A stretch of DNA of 64,000 nucleotides, taken from positions 62,001-126,000 of the forward strand of contig JAMPDQ010000002.1 of the NCBI GenBank assembly GCA_023665575.1. Reading direction: 5' to 3'. Position 1 is the first letter of the stretch, and every line of letters starts with the position of its first letter. The DNA comes from Candidatus Amulumruptor caecigallinarius. GTDB lineage: Bacteria > Bacteroidota > Bacteroidia > Bacteroidales > Muribaculaceae. This document shows positions 45,382 to 53,866 of this stretch, piece after piece. The notes beneath the pieces are model-generated. The model searched no databases and was not told the DNA's origin. It saw only the letters and a program-made list of their open reading frames with translations. Made by a program: the position numbers and the translations under genes.

Positions 45382-46206
45382 ATGTCAAAGAGACCTTTAA
45401 TATTAGTCAGTAATGACGACAGCTACTCTGCAAAGGGAGTGCACGAACTGATAGACAGACTAGTGAAATTCGGGGATGTTGTTGCAGTGTGCCCGCAGCA
45501 TCCGCAGTCAGGGCAGTCAATGGCACTGACGGTAAATAATCCACTCCGCATCACGATGCAACCCGACTACAATGGAGCACGCATGTATCATGTGTCAGGC
45601 ACACCGGTGGATTGCATAAAATTGTCGATGCATTATATATTAGACCGCAAGCCGGATCTTGTTGTGACCGGCATAAACCATGGTTCGAACTCGGCCATCA
45701 ACGTGTTATATTCAGGCACAATGGGTGCAGCCATGGAGGGATGTGCTTTCGGAATACCCTCGATAGGTTTTTCGCTAACCGATCATTCCGGGGATGCCGA
45801 CTTCACGCCATGCCACAAAGCCATCGACATACTTGTGGAGCATGCATTGCTCCGGGGGATGCCACAGGACATATGTCTGAATGTGAATGTACCCAATATA
45901 AAAGGAGAGCCGGAGTGCATGCGCAAGTGTGTGCCCTGCCGGGGACATTGGAACGACGAATATGCGGAATATACCGATCCCTACGGAAAAAAATTCTATT
46001 GGCTGACGGGGAAATATGAGAACGAAGAGCCGGACAACGAGCTCACCGATGAATGGGCACTGAGTCATGGCATGATATCGGTTGTGCCGGTGTCGATAGA
46101 GCGCAGTCAGTCAGCAGAAGTTACAATCGATTGGCTTGATGAGGCGATAGATCTTTACAATTCACATAAAAATCAAGGAAAGAAATGCAATATTCACACA
46201 TTTTAA
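45382..46206 (+). CDS. surE: 5'/3'-nucleotidase SurE
   Basis: Metal-dependent survival-associated nucleoside monophosphatase. It has 274 residues. The N-terminal LILVSNDDSYSAKGVHEL with D12 and D13 is the metal site, Ser near 44 is in PQSGQS, and TGINHGSN near 97 gives the metal Asn. The ATG at 45382 is the family start (MSKRPLILVSNDD); upstream frame sequence overlaps the glycosyltransferase. Confidence 0.94.
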   Translation: MSKRPLILVSNDDSYSAKGVHELIDRLVKFGDVVAVCPQHPQSGQSMALTVNNPLRITMQPDYNGARMYHVSGTPVDCIKLSMHYILDRKPDLVVTGINHGSNSAINVLYSGTMGAAMEGCAFGIPSIGFSLTDHSGDADFTPCHKAIDILVEHALLRGMPQDICLNVNVPNIKGEPECMRKCVPCRGHWNDEYAEYTDPYGKKFYWLTGKYENEEPDNELTDEWALSHGMISVVPVSIERSQSAEVTIDWLDEAIDLYNSHKNQGKKCNIHTF

Positions 46207-46246
46207 CACTTATAGATAAAAAAACTGCAGAAACAGATGATTTTTA

Positions 46247-46278
46247 TTTGTAAGTGTTAAAGATTATTTTTAAATTTG
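46247..46278 (+). promoter_or_regulatory. Orphan promoter after surE
   Basis: TTTG (46247-46250), a 20-nt spacer and TAAATTTG (46271-46278), an excellent match. No gene of normal size follows before the terminator at 46478. Confidence 0.75.
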
Positions 46279-46282
46279 CAGT

Positions 46283-46506
46283 GCTAAAACCATAAAGCAT
46301 TTGTACATTTATTTTTCATAATGGACACAAAAGCAGAAGCAAAATTTGTGCAGTGAATAATTGCATATTGTTTCATTGACGAAATATTGTTGCATTAGTA
46401 AAGTTATGGATTAATAGTTTTAATTAGAATTAGGACCCACGGCAATCTTTCGAAGGATTTCGAGAATTGTCGGAAAGCAGATACGTAGTGATACGCATCT
46501 GTTTTT
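46283..46506 (+). ncRNA. Candidate small RNA or micro-ORF transcript
   Basis: Bounded by the promoter at 46247-46278 and a terminator at 46478-46506, this would make an RNA of about 225 nt. It has a hairpin CGGCAAT (46440-46446) with ATTGTCG (46466-46472), enclosing TCGAA-GGAT-TTCGA. The only ORF noted is 11 codons (MDTKAEAKFVQ, 46321-46356). No known RNA family is recognised. Confidence 0.45.
46478..46506 (+). terminator. Terminator of the orphan unit
   Basis: CAGATACGTA (46478-46487) pairs with TACGCATCTG (46492-46501) around GTGA with one mismatch, then TTTTT. Confidence 0.8.
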
Positions 46507-46530
46507 CGTTATAGGGGTTAACAGTTTAAG

Positions 46531-46551
46531 ACACCGTTTCATAAAACGGGG
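46531..46551 (+). repeat. Dispersed repeat, minimal copy
   Basis: ACACCGTTTCATAAAACGGGG. CCGTTT and AAACGG pair to form a tiny hairpin around the CAT core. Confidence 0.5.
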
Positions 46552-46591
46552 AGTTATGCTGACTTCAGCACATAAGGCAATGCAAAAATTC

Positions 46592-46622
46592 TTGATAGAG
46601 TTGCCGTTTTTCATTATTTTTG
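46592..46622 (+). promoter_or_regulatory. Promoter of murF-alr
   Basis: TTG (46592-46594), a 20-nt spacer and TATTTTTG (46615-46622), about 45 bases before the start codon. Confidence 0.65.
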
Positions 46623-46668
46623 CAAACGGACACTTCCGAAGACATGCTCCCAAACAAGTTGAAACGCT

Positions 46669-49137
46669 ATGGAATTATCAATTGCCCGGATAGCGGACAC
46701 ATTATCACAACACATAAACTGCAAAGAAACAGTAATCAAACATCTGCTCACCGACTCACGTTCGCTGGAGACTCCGGAAAACACGCTGTTTTTCGCCATT
46801 CCAACAAATGGGAACGACGGGCACCGCTACATGAAAGAACTATACGACCGCGGTGTGCGCAATTTCGTGGCCAACCATATTCCGCCAGCACTCGACGGAG
46901 TGACAGATGCCAATTTTCTACTCGTGCCCGATACGGTTGCCGCGCTTCAGAAAATAGCGACACGCTCGAAAAACTTCAACGGAAACATTTTGGCGATAAC
47001 CGGTAGCCGCGGCAAAACCACTTTAAAAGAGTGGATATTCCAACTGATGGAACCATTATCCGACATATCGCGTTCACCTCGCAGCTACAATTCGCAGATA
47101 GGCGTTCCGCTGTCAATGTGGGAACTGGAGCCGACAACACGTTTGGGAGTGATAGAGGCGGGAATCTCACGCACCGGCGAAATGAAAGCATTGGCAGAAT
47201 GCATCAATCCCGACACGGTTATTATAACAAACATAGGTGATGCGCATTCCGAGGGTTTCAGCTCCCTCAAGAGCAAAGCAGAGGAGAAAGCAATCCTCGC
47301 CACAGCTCAGCGCACCACAACTGTGATATATTCACTTGAATATCCTGAGATTGCCGAGGCGCTTGCAAACGTTGCGTCCAATGTGGGGAGGCTCACATGG
47401 TCAACCAAAAATAAAGAGGCCGACATTTTCATCAAGGTCGAAAGCGGCAAGCCGGAAACTCTTCTCACATATACATACGCCGGAAAGACATCTGCGCTGT
47501 CAGCGCCGCTTGAGACGGCAATCGACATTGAGAATGCCGCCCATGCGCTTTCGTTTATGCTGCACAGCGGCTATTCGCCGGAAGTGATATCGGAACGGTT
47601 CCGGCATCTTCACAAAATCGGCACAAGACTGAATGTATCGGAAGGGGTGAATGGATGCACCCTGATTCGAGATTCATATACATCTGATTTTTCATCACTC
47701 CGCCCGGCACTTGACTTTCTTCGCCGCCGCAAGACATCTTCGCAAACTTCCACCCTCATTTTGAGCGATATTCACCATGAGTCGGGCAACACCGACACAC
47801 TTTATGCCAATATAGCGGAGTTGCTGCGAGTGGCAAAAATCGATCGGTTCATAGGGGTGGGGCCGGCCATGGCCGCCCATTCGAGACTATTTCCGGAGAC
47901 GGCGTTATTCTTTAACAACACAAAAGAACTGACAGAACAGATGTCGCCCTCCGATTTTCAAGACGAGACGATACTTCTCAAGGGATCGCCCGAGCATTCA
48001 TTTCTTCCGGTTGCCGAGATGCTTGAGACACGCATGCACGAAACCGTGCTGGAAGTAAATCTTGATTCCATAGTATCGAATTTCAATTACTTCCGCAGCC
48101 ACGTTCCGGCGGGGACGGGGATAGTGTGCATGGTGAAGGCCTCGGGATATGGAGCCGGCAGCTATGAGATAGCGAAAACGCTCCAGGATTGTGGAGGAGC
48201 ATATCTGGCAGTCGCCGTGCTCGACGAAGGGATAGAACTCCGGAGAAAAGGGATCACCATGCCTATAATGGTGATGAATCCCAAGGTTGTGAATTACAAG
48301 CTGATGTTTGCCAACAAGCTGGAGCCTGAGATATATTCATTTGAGATGCTTCGCGATGTGATTCGCGAAGCTCGGAAAAACGGCATTACAGGCTATCCGG
48401 TGCATATAAAACTTGACACCGGAATGCACCGCATGGGGTTTGTGGAATCAGAACTGTCCGAACTTATGGATATTCTGTGTGACACACAGGAAGTGATTGC
48501 TAAATCGGTGTTCTCACATCTGGCCACAGCCGATTGCCCCGACATGGACGACTACACAGAGCTGCAGTTGGGCAGATTCCGTGAATACACCGACTATATG
48601 CTCGGGCGCTACAACCGGCCGATATTGCGTCATGTGCTCAACACAGCCGGAATACTCCGCTATCCGGAGCATCATTACGACATGGTGCGTCTGGGGATAG
48701 GGCTTTACGGAGCCAACACACTCCCGCCGGAGATGGAGAGTCCGCTGGCCGTGGTGTCGACACTTCGCACAGTGATTATAGCCATACGCGAACGCGACAA
48801 AGGAGAGAGCATCGGATATGCACGCAAGGGAATGCTGACACACGATTCGCGAATTGCCACCATTCCAATAGGATATGCCGACGGCATGAACCGGCATTTT
48901 GGCAATGGTGCGATATCAGTGCTGGTAAACGGCCAACCTGCTCCCACAGTGGGGAATATCTGCATGGACGCATGCATGATAGATGTGACAGGGATAGACT
49001 GCAAAGTGGGCGACTCAGTAGAAATTTTTGGAGTGAATGCGCCGCTGCAACGCATGGCAGACACACTCGACACTATTCCTTACGAAGTGCTCACATCCAT
49101 TTCCCCCCGTGTAAAGCGAGTGTATTACCGCGAGTAA
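46669..49137 (+). CDS. Fused MurF ligase / alanine racemase
   Basis: Protein of 822 residues joining two peptidoglycan-precursor enzymes. The N-terminal MurF half (about 1-455) adds D-Ala-D-Ala to UDP-MurNAc-tripeptide and has the ATP loop GSRGKTTLKEW near 112. The C-terminal half (about 460-822) is PLP alanine racemase, with the PLP lysine near 489 in CMVKASGYGAGSYE and the second-base region GYADGMNRHF near 735. It makes D-Ala and then uses it (via Ddl) in one chain. This fusion is known in Bacteroidota, so it supports the taxonomic reading. Confidence 0.93.
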   Translation: MELSIARIADTLSQHINCKETVIKHLLTDSRSLETPENTLFFAIPTNGNDGHRYMKELYDRGVRNFVANHIPPALDGVTDANFLLVPDTVAALQKIATRSKNFNGNILAITGSRGKTTLKEWIFQLMEPLSDISRSPRSYNSQIGVPLSMWELEPTTRLGVIEAGISRTGEMKALAECINPDTVIITNIGDAHSEGFSSLKSKAEEKAILATAQRTTTVIYSLEYPEIAEALANVASNVGRLTWSTKNKEADIFIKVESGKPETLLTYTYAGKTSALSAPLETAIDIENAAHALSFMLHSGYSPEVISERFRHLHKIGTRLNVSEGVNGCTLIRDSYTSDFSSLRPALDFLRRRKTSSQTSTLILSDIHHESGNTDTLYANIAELLRVAKIDRFIGVGPAMAAHSRLFPETALFFNNTKELTEQMSPSDFQDETILLKGSPEHSFLPVAEMLETRMHETVLEVNLDSIVSNFNYFRSHVPAGTGIVCMVKASGYGAGSYEIAKTLQDCGGAYLAVAVLDEGIELRRKGITMPIMVMNPKVVNYKLMFANKLEPEIYSFEMLRDVIREARKNGITGYPVHIKLDTGMHRMGFVESELSELMDILCDTQEVIAKSVFSHLATADCPDMDDYTELQLGRFREYTDYMLGRYNRPILRHVLNTAGILRYPEHHYDMVRLGIGLYGANTLPPEMESPLAVVSTLRTVIIAIRERDKGESIGYARKGMLTHDSRIATIPIGYADGMNRHFGNGAISVLVNGQPAPTVGNICMDACMIDVTGIDCKVGDSVEIFGVNAPLQRMADTLDTIPYEVLTSISPRVKRVYYRE

Positions 49138-49140
49138 CAG

Positions 49141-49212
49141 AGAAATGAGAAATGAGAAATGAGAAGTGAGGAATGAGGAGTGGAGAGTGGAGAGTGGAGA
49201 GTGGAGAATGGT
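49141..49212 (+). repeat. Low-complexity GAAATGA/GGAGAGT tandem tract
   Basis: GAGAAAT units change gradually to GGAGAGT units, repeated several times after the murF-alr stop. It is similar in style to the other purine-rich intergenic tracts. Confidence 0.7.
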
Positions 49213-49227
49213 GAATGTGTGAAGATC

Positions 49228-49310
49228 ACGTTTCATAAAATTTGCAATAATCAGCTGCGTTGGCTAAATTTGCATAAACTCTTTACGAATTTAGAGTCTG
49301 TTTCATTTAT
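49228..49310 (+). repeat. Dispersed repeat, two direct arms flanking the nnr promoter
   Basis: CGTTTCATAAAATTTGC at 49229 and TTTAGAGTCTGTTTCATTTA at about 49290 are in the same orientation, with the nnr promoter between them. Confidence 0.55.
49241..49272 (+). promoter_or_regulatory. Promoter of nnr
   Basis: TTTG (49241-49244), a 20-nt spacer and TAAATTTG (49265-49272). The -33 box abuts the repeat arm GTTTCATAAAA. Confidence 0.75.
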
Positions 49311-49348
49311 TTTTCCAAGTCGCATATCAGACACACAAGCAAACAGAA

Positions 49349-50872
49349 ATGAAAATAATCAACTCCCGGGGACTCCATAATATAGACAACGCCACATGCG
49401 AGAGTCAGCATATCAGCTCCATAGACCTCATGGAGCGTGCAGCCTCCGCCGTGAGCATAGAGATAATCTCACGATTTCTTCCAAGCAAACGCATCATAGT
49501 GTTTGCCGGTCCGGGAAACAATGGCGGGGATGCCCTGGCAGTGGCCAGGATGCTGATGGAGCAAGGATACAAGCGGGTTGAAGTGTTTCTTTTCAATGTG
49601 ACCGGCAAATTGTCGCACGACTGCGAAGAGGAATACAAGAGGCTCATAACCATAGATGGGGTAGACTTCACAGAGGTGACACACGCATTCAATCCGCCAT
49701 ATATAGGGAAAAACGACATAGTGATAGACGGGCTTTTCGGCTCAGGACTGAACGCACCTCTTCAAGGAGGCTTCATAGCGGTAGCAAGATATATCAACGA
49801 ATCCGGAGCATACGTGATATCGATAGATATCCCTTCAGGATTATTCTGCGAATGGAATGCCGACATCAACACGCGCGATGTGGTGCATGCCAATCTAACA
49901 TTGTCATTTCAGCTACCCCGCCTTGCATTTTTCTTTGCCGAAAACTATAATATACTCGGGGAATGGAAGCTGCTTGACATAGACCTTGATGAAGAAAAAA
50001 TTAAGGAGACAACCACAGATTATTTTGTGATAGATTCCAGGAACATAGTTCCATTGCTTCGCAACAGACTTCCATTCACCGGCAAGCGCGATTATGGATC
50101 GGCACTCATATTCGCCGGGTCCACCGGGATGATGGGTGCGGCGGTGATGTGTTCGCAAGCGGTGATGAAATGCGGTGCGGGGCTTGCCACGGTGCACAGT
50201 GCGCGCAACGGACTTACGATTGTGCAGACGGCGGCTCCCGAAATCATGTATGAGCCCGACCGCAACGAACATTATATCACCGACATGACCGTGCACCATA
50301 ATCATCAGGCAATAGCAGTGGGGCCGGGCATAGGCACACAGGAGCCAACAATCAACGCGCTCCAGGCGTTGTTACAACACACCACCATTCCGATTGTGCT
50401 CGATGCAGACGCTCTGAATTGTATCTCACGGCGTCCGGCATTGCTGGCATTATTGCCGCCTAAAACAATCATAACGCCACATATCGGGGAATTTGACCGT
50501 CTTTTTGGTGAACATGACTCCTCGGAGAAGAGACTACGCACGGCAATCGAGATGTCGCGCCAATACAACATAATTATCGTGCTTAAGGGCCACTACTCGG
50601 CCGTGGTGCGTCCTACAGGGAGAGTATATTTCAATTCTACCGGCAATGCCGGCATGGCAACAGCCGGAGCCGGAGATGTGCTTACCGGAGTGATTACAGC
50701 CTTCCTCGCCCAAGGTTATGATCCTGAATATGCCGCCACACTCGGTGTATATATCCACGGGCTGGCCGGCGACCTTGCTGCCGAAGATTTGGGCGAATTC
50801 GGACTCACCGCCCCCGATATTGCCAATTATATAGGAAGAGCGATTCGCGAAACATTATCCAAAAGAAAATAA
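49349..50872 (+). CDS. nnr: Bifunctional NAD(P)HX epimerase / dehydratase
   Basis: Repairs hydrated NAD(P)H. It has 507 residues. The N-terminal YjeF_N epimerase domain covers about 1-215, with FAGPGNNGGDALAVARML near 51 and VIDGLFGSGLNAPL near 126. The C-terminal ribokinase-like ADP-dependent dehydratase has GPGIGTQEPT near 325 and GMATAGAGDVLTGVI near 434. Its TAA stop is followed at once by a long dispersed element. Confidence 0.94.
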   Translation: MKIINSRGLHNIDNATCESQHISSIDLMERAASAVSIEIISRFLPSKRIIVFAGPGNNGGDALAVARMLMEQGYKRVEVFLFNVTGKLSHDCEEEYKRLITIDGVDFTEVTHAFNPPYIGKNDIVIDGLFGSGLNAPLQGGFIAVARYINESGAYVISIDIPSGLFCEWNADINTRDVVHANLTLSFQLPRLAFFFAENYNILGEWKLLDIDLDEEKIKETTTDYFVIDSRNIVPLLRNRLPFTGKRDYGSALIFAGSTGMMGAAVMCSQAVMKCGAGLATVHSARNGLTIVQTAAPEIMYEPDRNEHYITDMTVHHNHQAIAVGPGIGTQEPTINALQALLQHTTIPIVLDADALNCISRRPALLALLPPKTIITPHIGEFDRLFGEHDSSEKRLRTAIEMSRQYNIIIVLKGHYSAVVRPTGRVYFNSTGNAGMATAGAGDVLTGVITAFLAQGYDPEYAATLGVYIHGLAGDLAAEDLGEFGLTAPDIANYIGRAIRETLSKRK

Positions 50873-51010
50873 GAGTCTGTTTTATAAAAAATCAACATCA
50901 AGGGCGGCTTATTTTCAGATGATTTATTCAATCTCAGAGGGAACAACTTCTCGGTTGTGGCCGCGAGATTGGATAAATAAGTCAAAAAGAAGCCTGACTA
51001 AAGTATTTTT
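50873..51010 (+). repeat. Dispersed palindromic element, long copy B
   Basis: It begins GAGTCTGTTTTATAAAAAATCAAC right after the nnr stop. Arm 1 (GGCTTATTTTCAGATGATTT, then ATTCAATCTC) pairs with arm 2 (GAGATTGGATAAATAAGTCA, then AAAAGAAGCC). The loop holds a second hairpin (ACAAC-TTCTCG-GTTGT). Reverse-complemented, it aligns with the copy at 59281 over its whole length. The right outer end is diverged. Confidence 0.8.
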
Positions 51011-51047
51011 TCATTGACACAGACATAAATATTAAATAATTCAATCT

Positions 51048-51068
51048 TCGCAAGTTTGCGACTTGCGA
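51048..51068. repeat. Short inverted repeat upstream of the DUF4831 gene
   Basis: TCGCAAG-TTTGCGA-CTTGCGA. The remaining bases of the 50873-51226 gap, besides the long element, show no gene or clear promoter. Confidence 0.45.
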
Positions 51069-51226
51069 AAAACAATGAGATTAGAGGTTAGAGGTTGTTT
51101 TTTGCAACAATTACATTGCAATTTTACAAATTTAAATTAATGCTTCATTCTGATAAAGAAATATTGGCATCGACCGGCCTGTTTTAACATTTTTTGGAGA
51201 ATGGAGTCTAAAACACCAACATAATT

Positions 51227-52351
51227 ATGAGAAAAATAATCGGGCTGTTTATACTTGCAACAACAGGCATTCTGTGCACTGCAACCCGGGCTCAACAAAC
51301 AAAAATACTTACCGCCGACAAACATAATGAATATGGACTGGTGTATACACTTCCCACCACTGCCATGCGCATCGAAGTCACCGCAGAAAGAACGGTGAAC
51401 ACGGCCGGCCCATATTATCAATATGCCAAGAAATTTCTGCGAGTCGGCAATGCCATCACGGAAGATTCCGAGCAATGGCGCATTACTGAAGTAAAGGTGA
51501 CACCCATCGGAATATCCGATACTGAAAAAAAATATCTGATGCAGCTGAAGCCGGGAGCGCTCACATATATTTCTGTAAGCGACAACGGCATGCTTCTAGC
51601 AATCAACAAAGAGGTGGGCACATCGGCTCCGCAATCAGGAGATAAATCATTGCCGGTCACTGAGATATCCGGCAAGGGCAGGAATAGTGAAGAGCCGGTA
51701 CGGCGTGTGAATCCCAATGACTATCTGAAATATGTAAATGAAGATTTTCTTGCTTCTCAATCATCGGCGAAACAGGCTCAGATGCTTGCAGAGAGCATCA
51801 TGGAGGTGCGCGACTCAAAGGTATCGTTGACCAGGGGGACCGCTGAAACGATGCCAACCGACGGACGCCAGCTTGAGCTGATGCTCAAATCGCTCACCCA
51901 TCAGGAGGCAGCTCTCACTGCAGCCTTCACCGGGACAACGGAAACGACTACGGAGACAAGGGGATACATGTATACTCCCGTTGAGAATGGATCCGACATA
52001 TTATTCAGAATGTCAGACTTTGCCGGATTTGTTGATGCCGGCGATTATTCGGGCGACCCCGTGAACATCACGGTTGACATCACGCGCGAGGCAGAGCTTC
52101 CCGTAGACAACAAAGGGGAAGAAAAGAAGCTCCCGAAAGATGCTGTGATATATGCCATCCCCGGAACCGCACAGATAACGCTTGAACACAAGGGGAATGT
52201 GATCTGGAGCGGTGAAATGGAATTTGCGCAGTTCGGCACAACATTCGGTCTCGCTCCGAATCTCTTCAGCGACAAAAGAGACCGCTCATATGCCACATTC
52301 AGCCCCGTTACCGGCGCACTTGTTGAAATCGGTTCAATCACAGAGGAATGA
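51227..52351 (+). CDS. DUF4831-family exported protein
   Basis: Protein of 374 residues with a signal peptide (MRKIIGLFILATTGILCTATRAQ). The following YGLVYTLPTTAMRIEVTAERT and GPYYQYAKKFLRVGN match the opening of DUF4831, a Bacteroidota envelope family without known function. The C-terminal part is beta-rich. Its last four bases overlap the xseA start (ATGA), so the three genes from here to xseB form one operon. Confidence 0.82.
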   Translation: MRKIIGLFILATTGILCTATRAQQTKILTADKHNEYGLVYTLPTTAMRIEVTAERTVNTAGPYYQYAKKFLRVGNAITEDSEQWRITEVKVTPIGISDTEKKYLMQLKPGALTYISVSDNGMLLAINKEVGTSAPQSGDKSLPVTEISGKGRNSEEPVRRVNPNDYLKYVNEDFLASQSSAKQAQMLAESIMEVRDSKVSLTRGTAETMPTDGRQLELMLKSLTHQEAALTAAFTGTTETTTETRGYMYTPVENGSDILFRMSDFAGFVDAGDYSGDPVNITVDITREAELPVDNKGEEKKLPKDAVIYAIPGTAQITLEHKGNVIWSGEMEFAQFGTTFGLAPNLFSDKRDRSYATFSPVTGALVEIGSITEE

Positions 52352-53658
52352 ACACTGCTTCGGGAAATTCAATCAAGTTGTCGGAGCTGATGCAAATGCT
52401 TGGCAACGCCATCAGAACCACCCCCGCGATTCAGGGAGTATGGGTTATGGCGGAGCTGTCGGATGTTCGCGTGTCAGGGGGGCACTGCTACATGGAGCTC
52501 GTGGAGAAAGACAGTGCCGGCACCACCCGGGCAAAAGTGCGGGCCATGATATGGAGCAGCACGTTTGTTGCGCTTCGCAACATGTTCCGCAACATAACCG
52601 GGCGCGACATTGCTTCGGGAATCAAGGTGCTTGTGTATGGCTCGGTGACACATCACAACGTATATGGGCTTTCATTCAATATCACCGGCATAGACCCCTC
52701 ATACACACTCGGCGACATGGAGCGTGTGCGCCGCGAGATTCTTGAGAAACTGACAAAAGCGGGAGTGGTGAATCAAAACAAGACACTTCCACCACCGGCA
52801 TTCCCTCAAAGGATAGCCGTGATATCCGCACCGGGAGCTGCCGGATATGGCGATTTTGTGAACCAGACCGTCAATAACCCCGACGGATTCAAGATTTACA
52901 TGAATTTATTTCCTGCGGTGCTTCAGGGCGACCGCACAGCCGAGTCGGTGATCAATGCCCTCAATATGGTGGAAAGCACCATAGACATCTGGGATTGTGT
53001 AGTGATAATCAGGGGGGGAGGATCCACCACAGACCTTGCCGGATTCGACGATTACAATCTTGCGTTGCGCGTGGCCACTTTCCCTCTTCCGGTGATTGTG
53101 GGCATCGGACATGAGCGCGACAGAACCGTGCTTGATGAAATTGCCTGCGTAAGATGCAAAACTCCCACAGCAGTGTCGGCATATATCACCGACACATTGC
53201 GGGAAAGATATGGCCATGTATGCGAAATAATTCAGCGGATTGCGCGTTATTGCAGCGACGCTTCAAAGGGAGAGCACCTGCGACTTTCCACAATCACCCA
53301 ATCGATTCCGTCGCTTGCGCGCAACGCGATATATAGAGAAAAGATGCGCCTGCCCGGCTTCGTGGCCGGAATCACGGCATTAGTGCGCGAAAGAGTGTCA
53401 GCAGAAAATGCAACACTCACATCGACATCCGTAAAGATAGAATCGGCCGCCAAAGGAGCGATAAACAATGCCGCAACCAAAATCCGCCATTATGAAGACA
53501 TTCTGCGACTACTCGACCCGGCCAACACGCTGAAGCGGGGATACAGTGTGACGAGAATCAATGGCAAAGCCGTCACTGATCCCGCAACGCTGAGACCCGG
53601 CGATGAGATAGAAACAACCCTTCTCGAAGGCAAAATAATTTCAAATGTAAGATTATGA
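52348..53658 (+). CDS. xseA: Exodeoxyribonuclease VII large subunit
   Basis: Catalytic subunit degrading single-stranded DNA in repair. It has 436 residues. The N-terminal OB domain (about 1-105) is followed by the catalytic core with ERIAVISAPGAAGYGDF-like RIAVISAPGAAGYGDF near 154. RGGGSTTDLAGFDDYNLA near 218 and GIGHERDRTVLDEIA near 251 carry the conserved Asp/His. Coiled-coil sequence follows, then a KRGYSVTRING end. It overlaps xseB by 4 bases. Confidence 0.95.
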   Translation: MNTASGNSIKLSELMQMLGNAIRTTPAIQGVWVMAELSDVRVSGGHCYMELVEKDSAGTTRAKVRAMIWSSTFVALRNMFRNITGRDIASGIKVLVYGSVTHHNVYGLSFNITGIDPSYTLGDMERVRREILEKLTKAGVVNQNKTLPPPAFPQRIAVISAPGAAGYGDFVNQTVNNPDGFKIYMNLFPAVLQGDRTAESVINALNMVESTIDIWDCVVIIRGGGSTTDLAGFDDYNLALRVATFPLPVIVGIGHERDRTVLDEIACVRCKTPTAVSAYITDTLRERYGHVCEIIQRIARYCSDASKGEHLRLSTITQSIPSLARNAIYREKMRLPGFVAGITALVRERVSAENATLTSTSVKIESAAKGAINNAATKIRHYEDILRLLDPANTLKRGYSVTRINGKAVTDPATLRPGDEIETTLLEGKIISNVRL

Positions 53659-53864
53659 AACCGGAATCATATAAAGAGGCTGTCACCGAACTTGAGGGCA
53701 TCCTCGCCAAGATGGAATCCAACCAATGCGACATAGACTCGCTGTCAGCACTTACCACCCGTGCGCTTGAGTTGCTGAAATTCTGTAAAGAGCGCTTGTT
53801 TAAAACAGATGAGGAGCTCACCAGATGTCTTGATGAGCTGAAAACCGCTCTTCAAGAGCAGTAA
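53655..53864 (+). CDS. xseB: Exodeoxyribonuclease VII small subunit
   Basis: Protein of 69 residues forming helical coils around XseA. YKEAVTELEGILAKMESNQCDIDSL is the family pattern. The start ATG overlaps the xseA stop (ATGA), so translation is coupled. Its stop is 2 bases from the convergent ispG stop. Confidence 0.94.
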   Translation: MKPESYKEAVTELEGILAKMESNQCDIDSLSALTTRALELLKFCKERLFKTDEELTRCLDELKTALQEQ

Positions 53865-53866
53865 CG

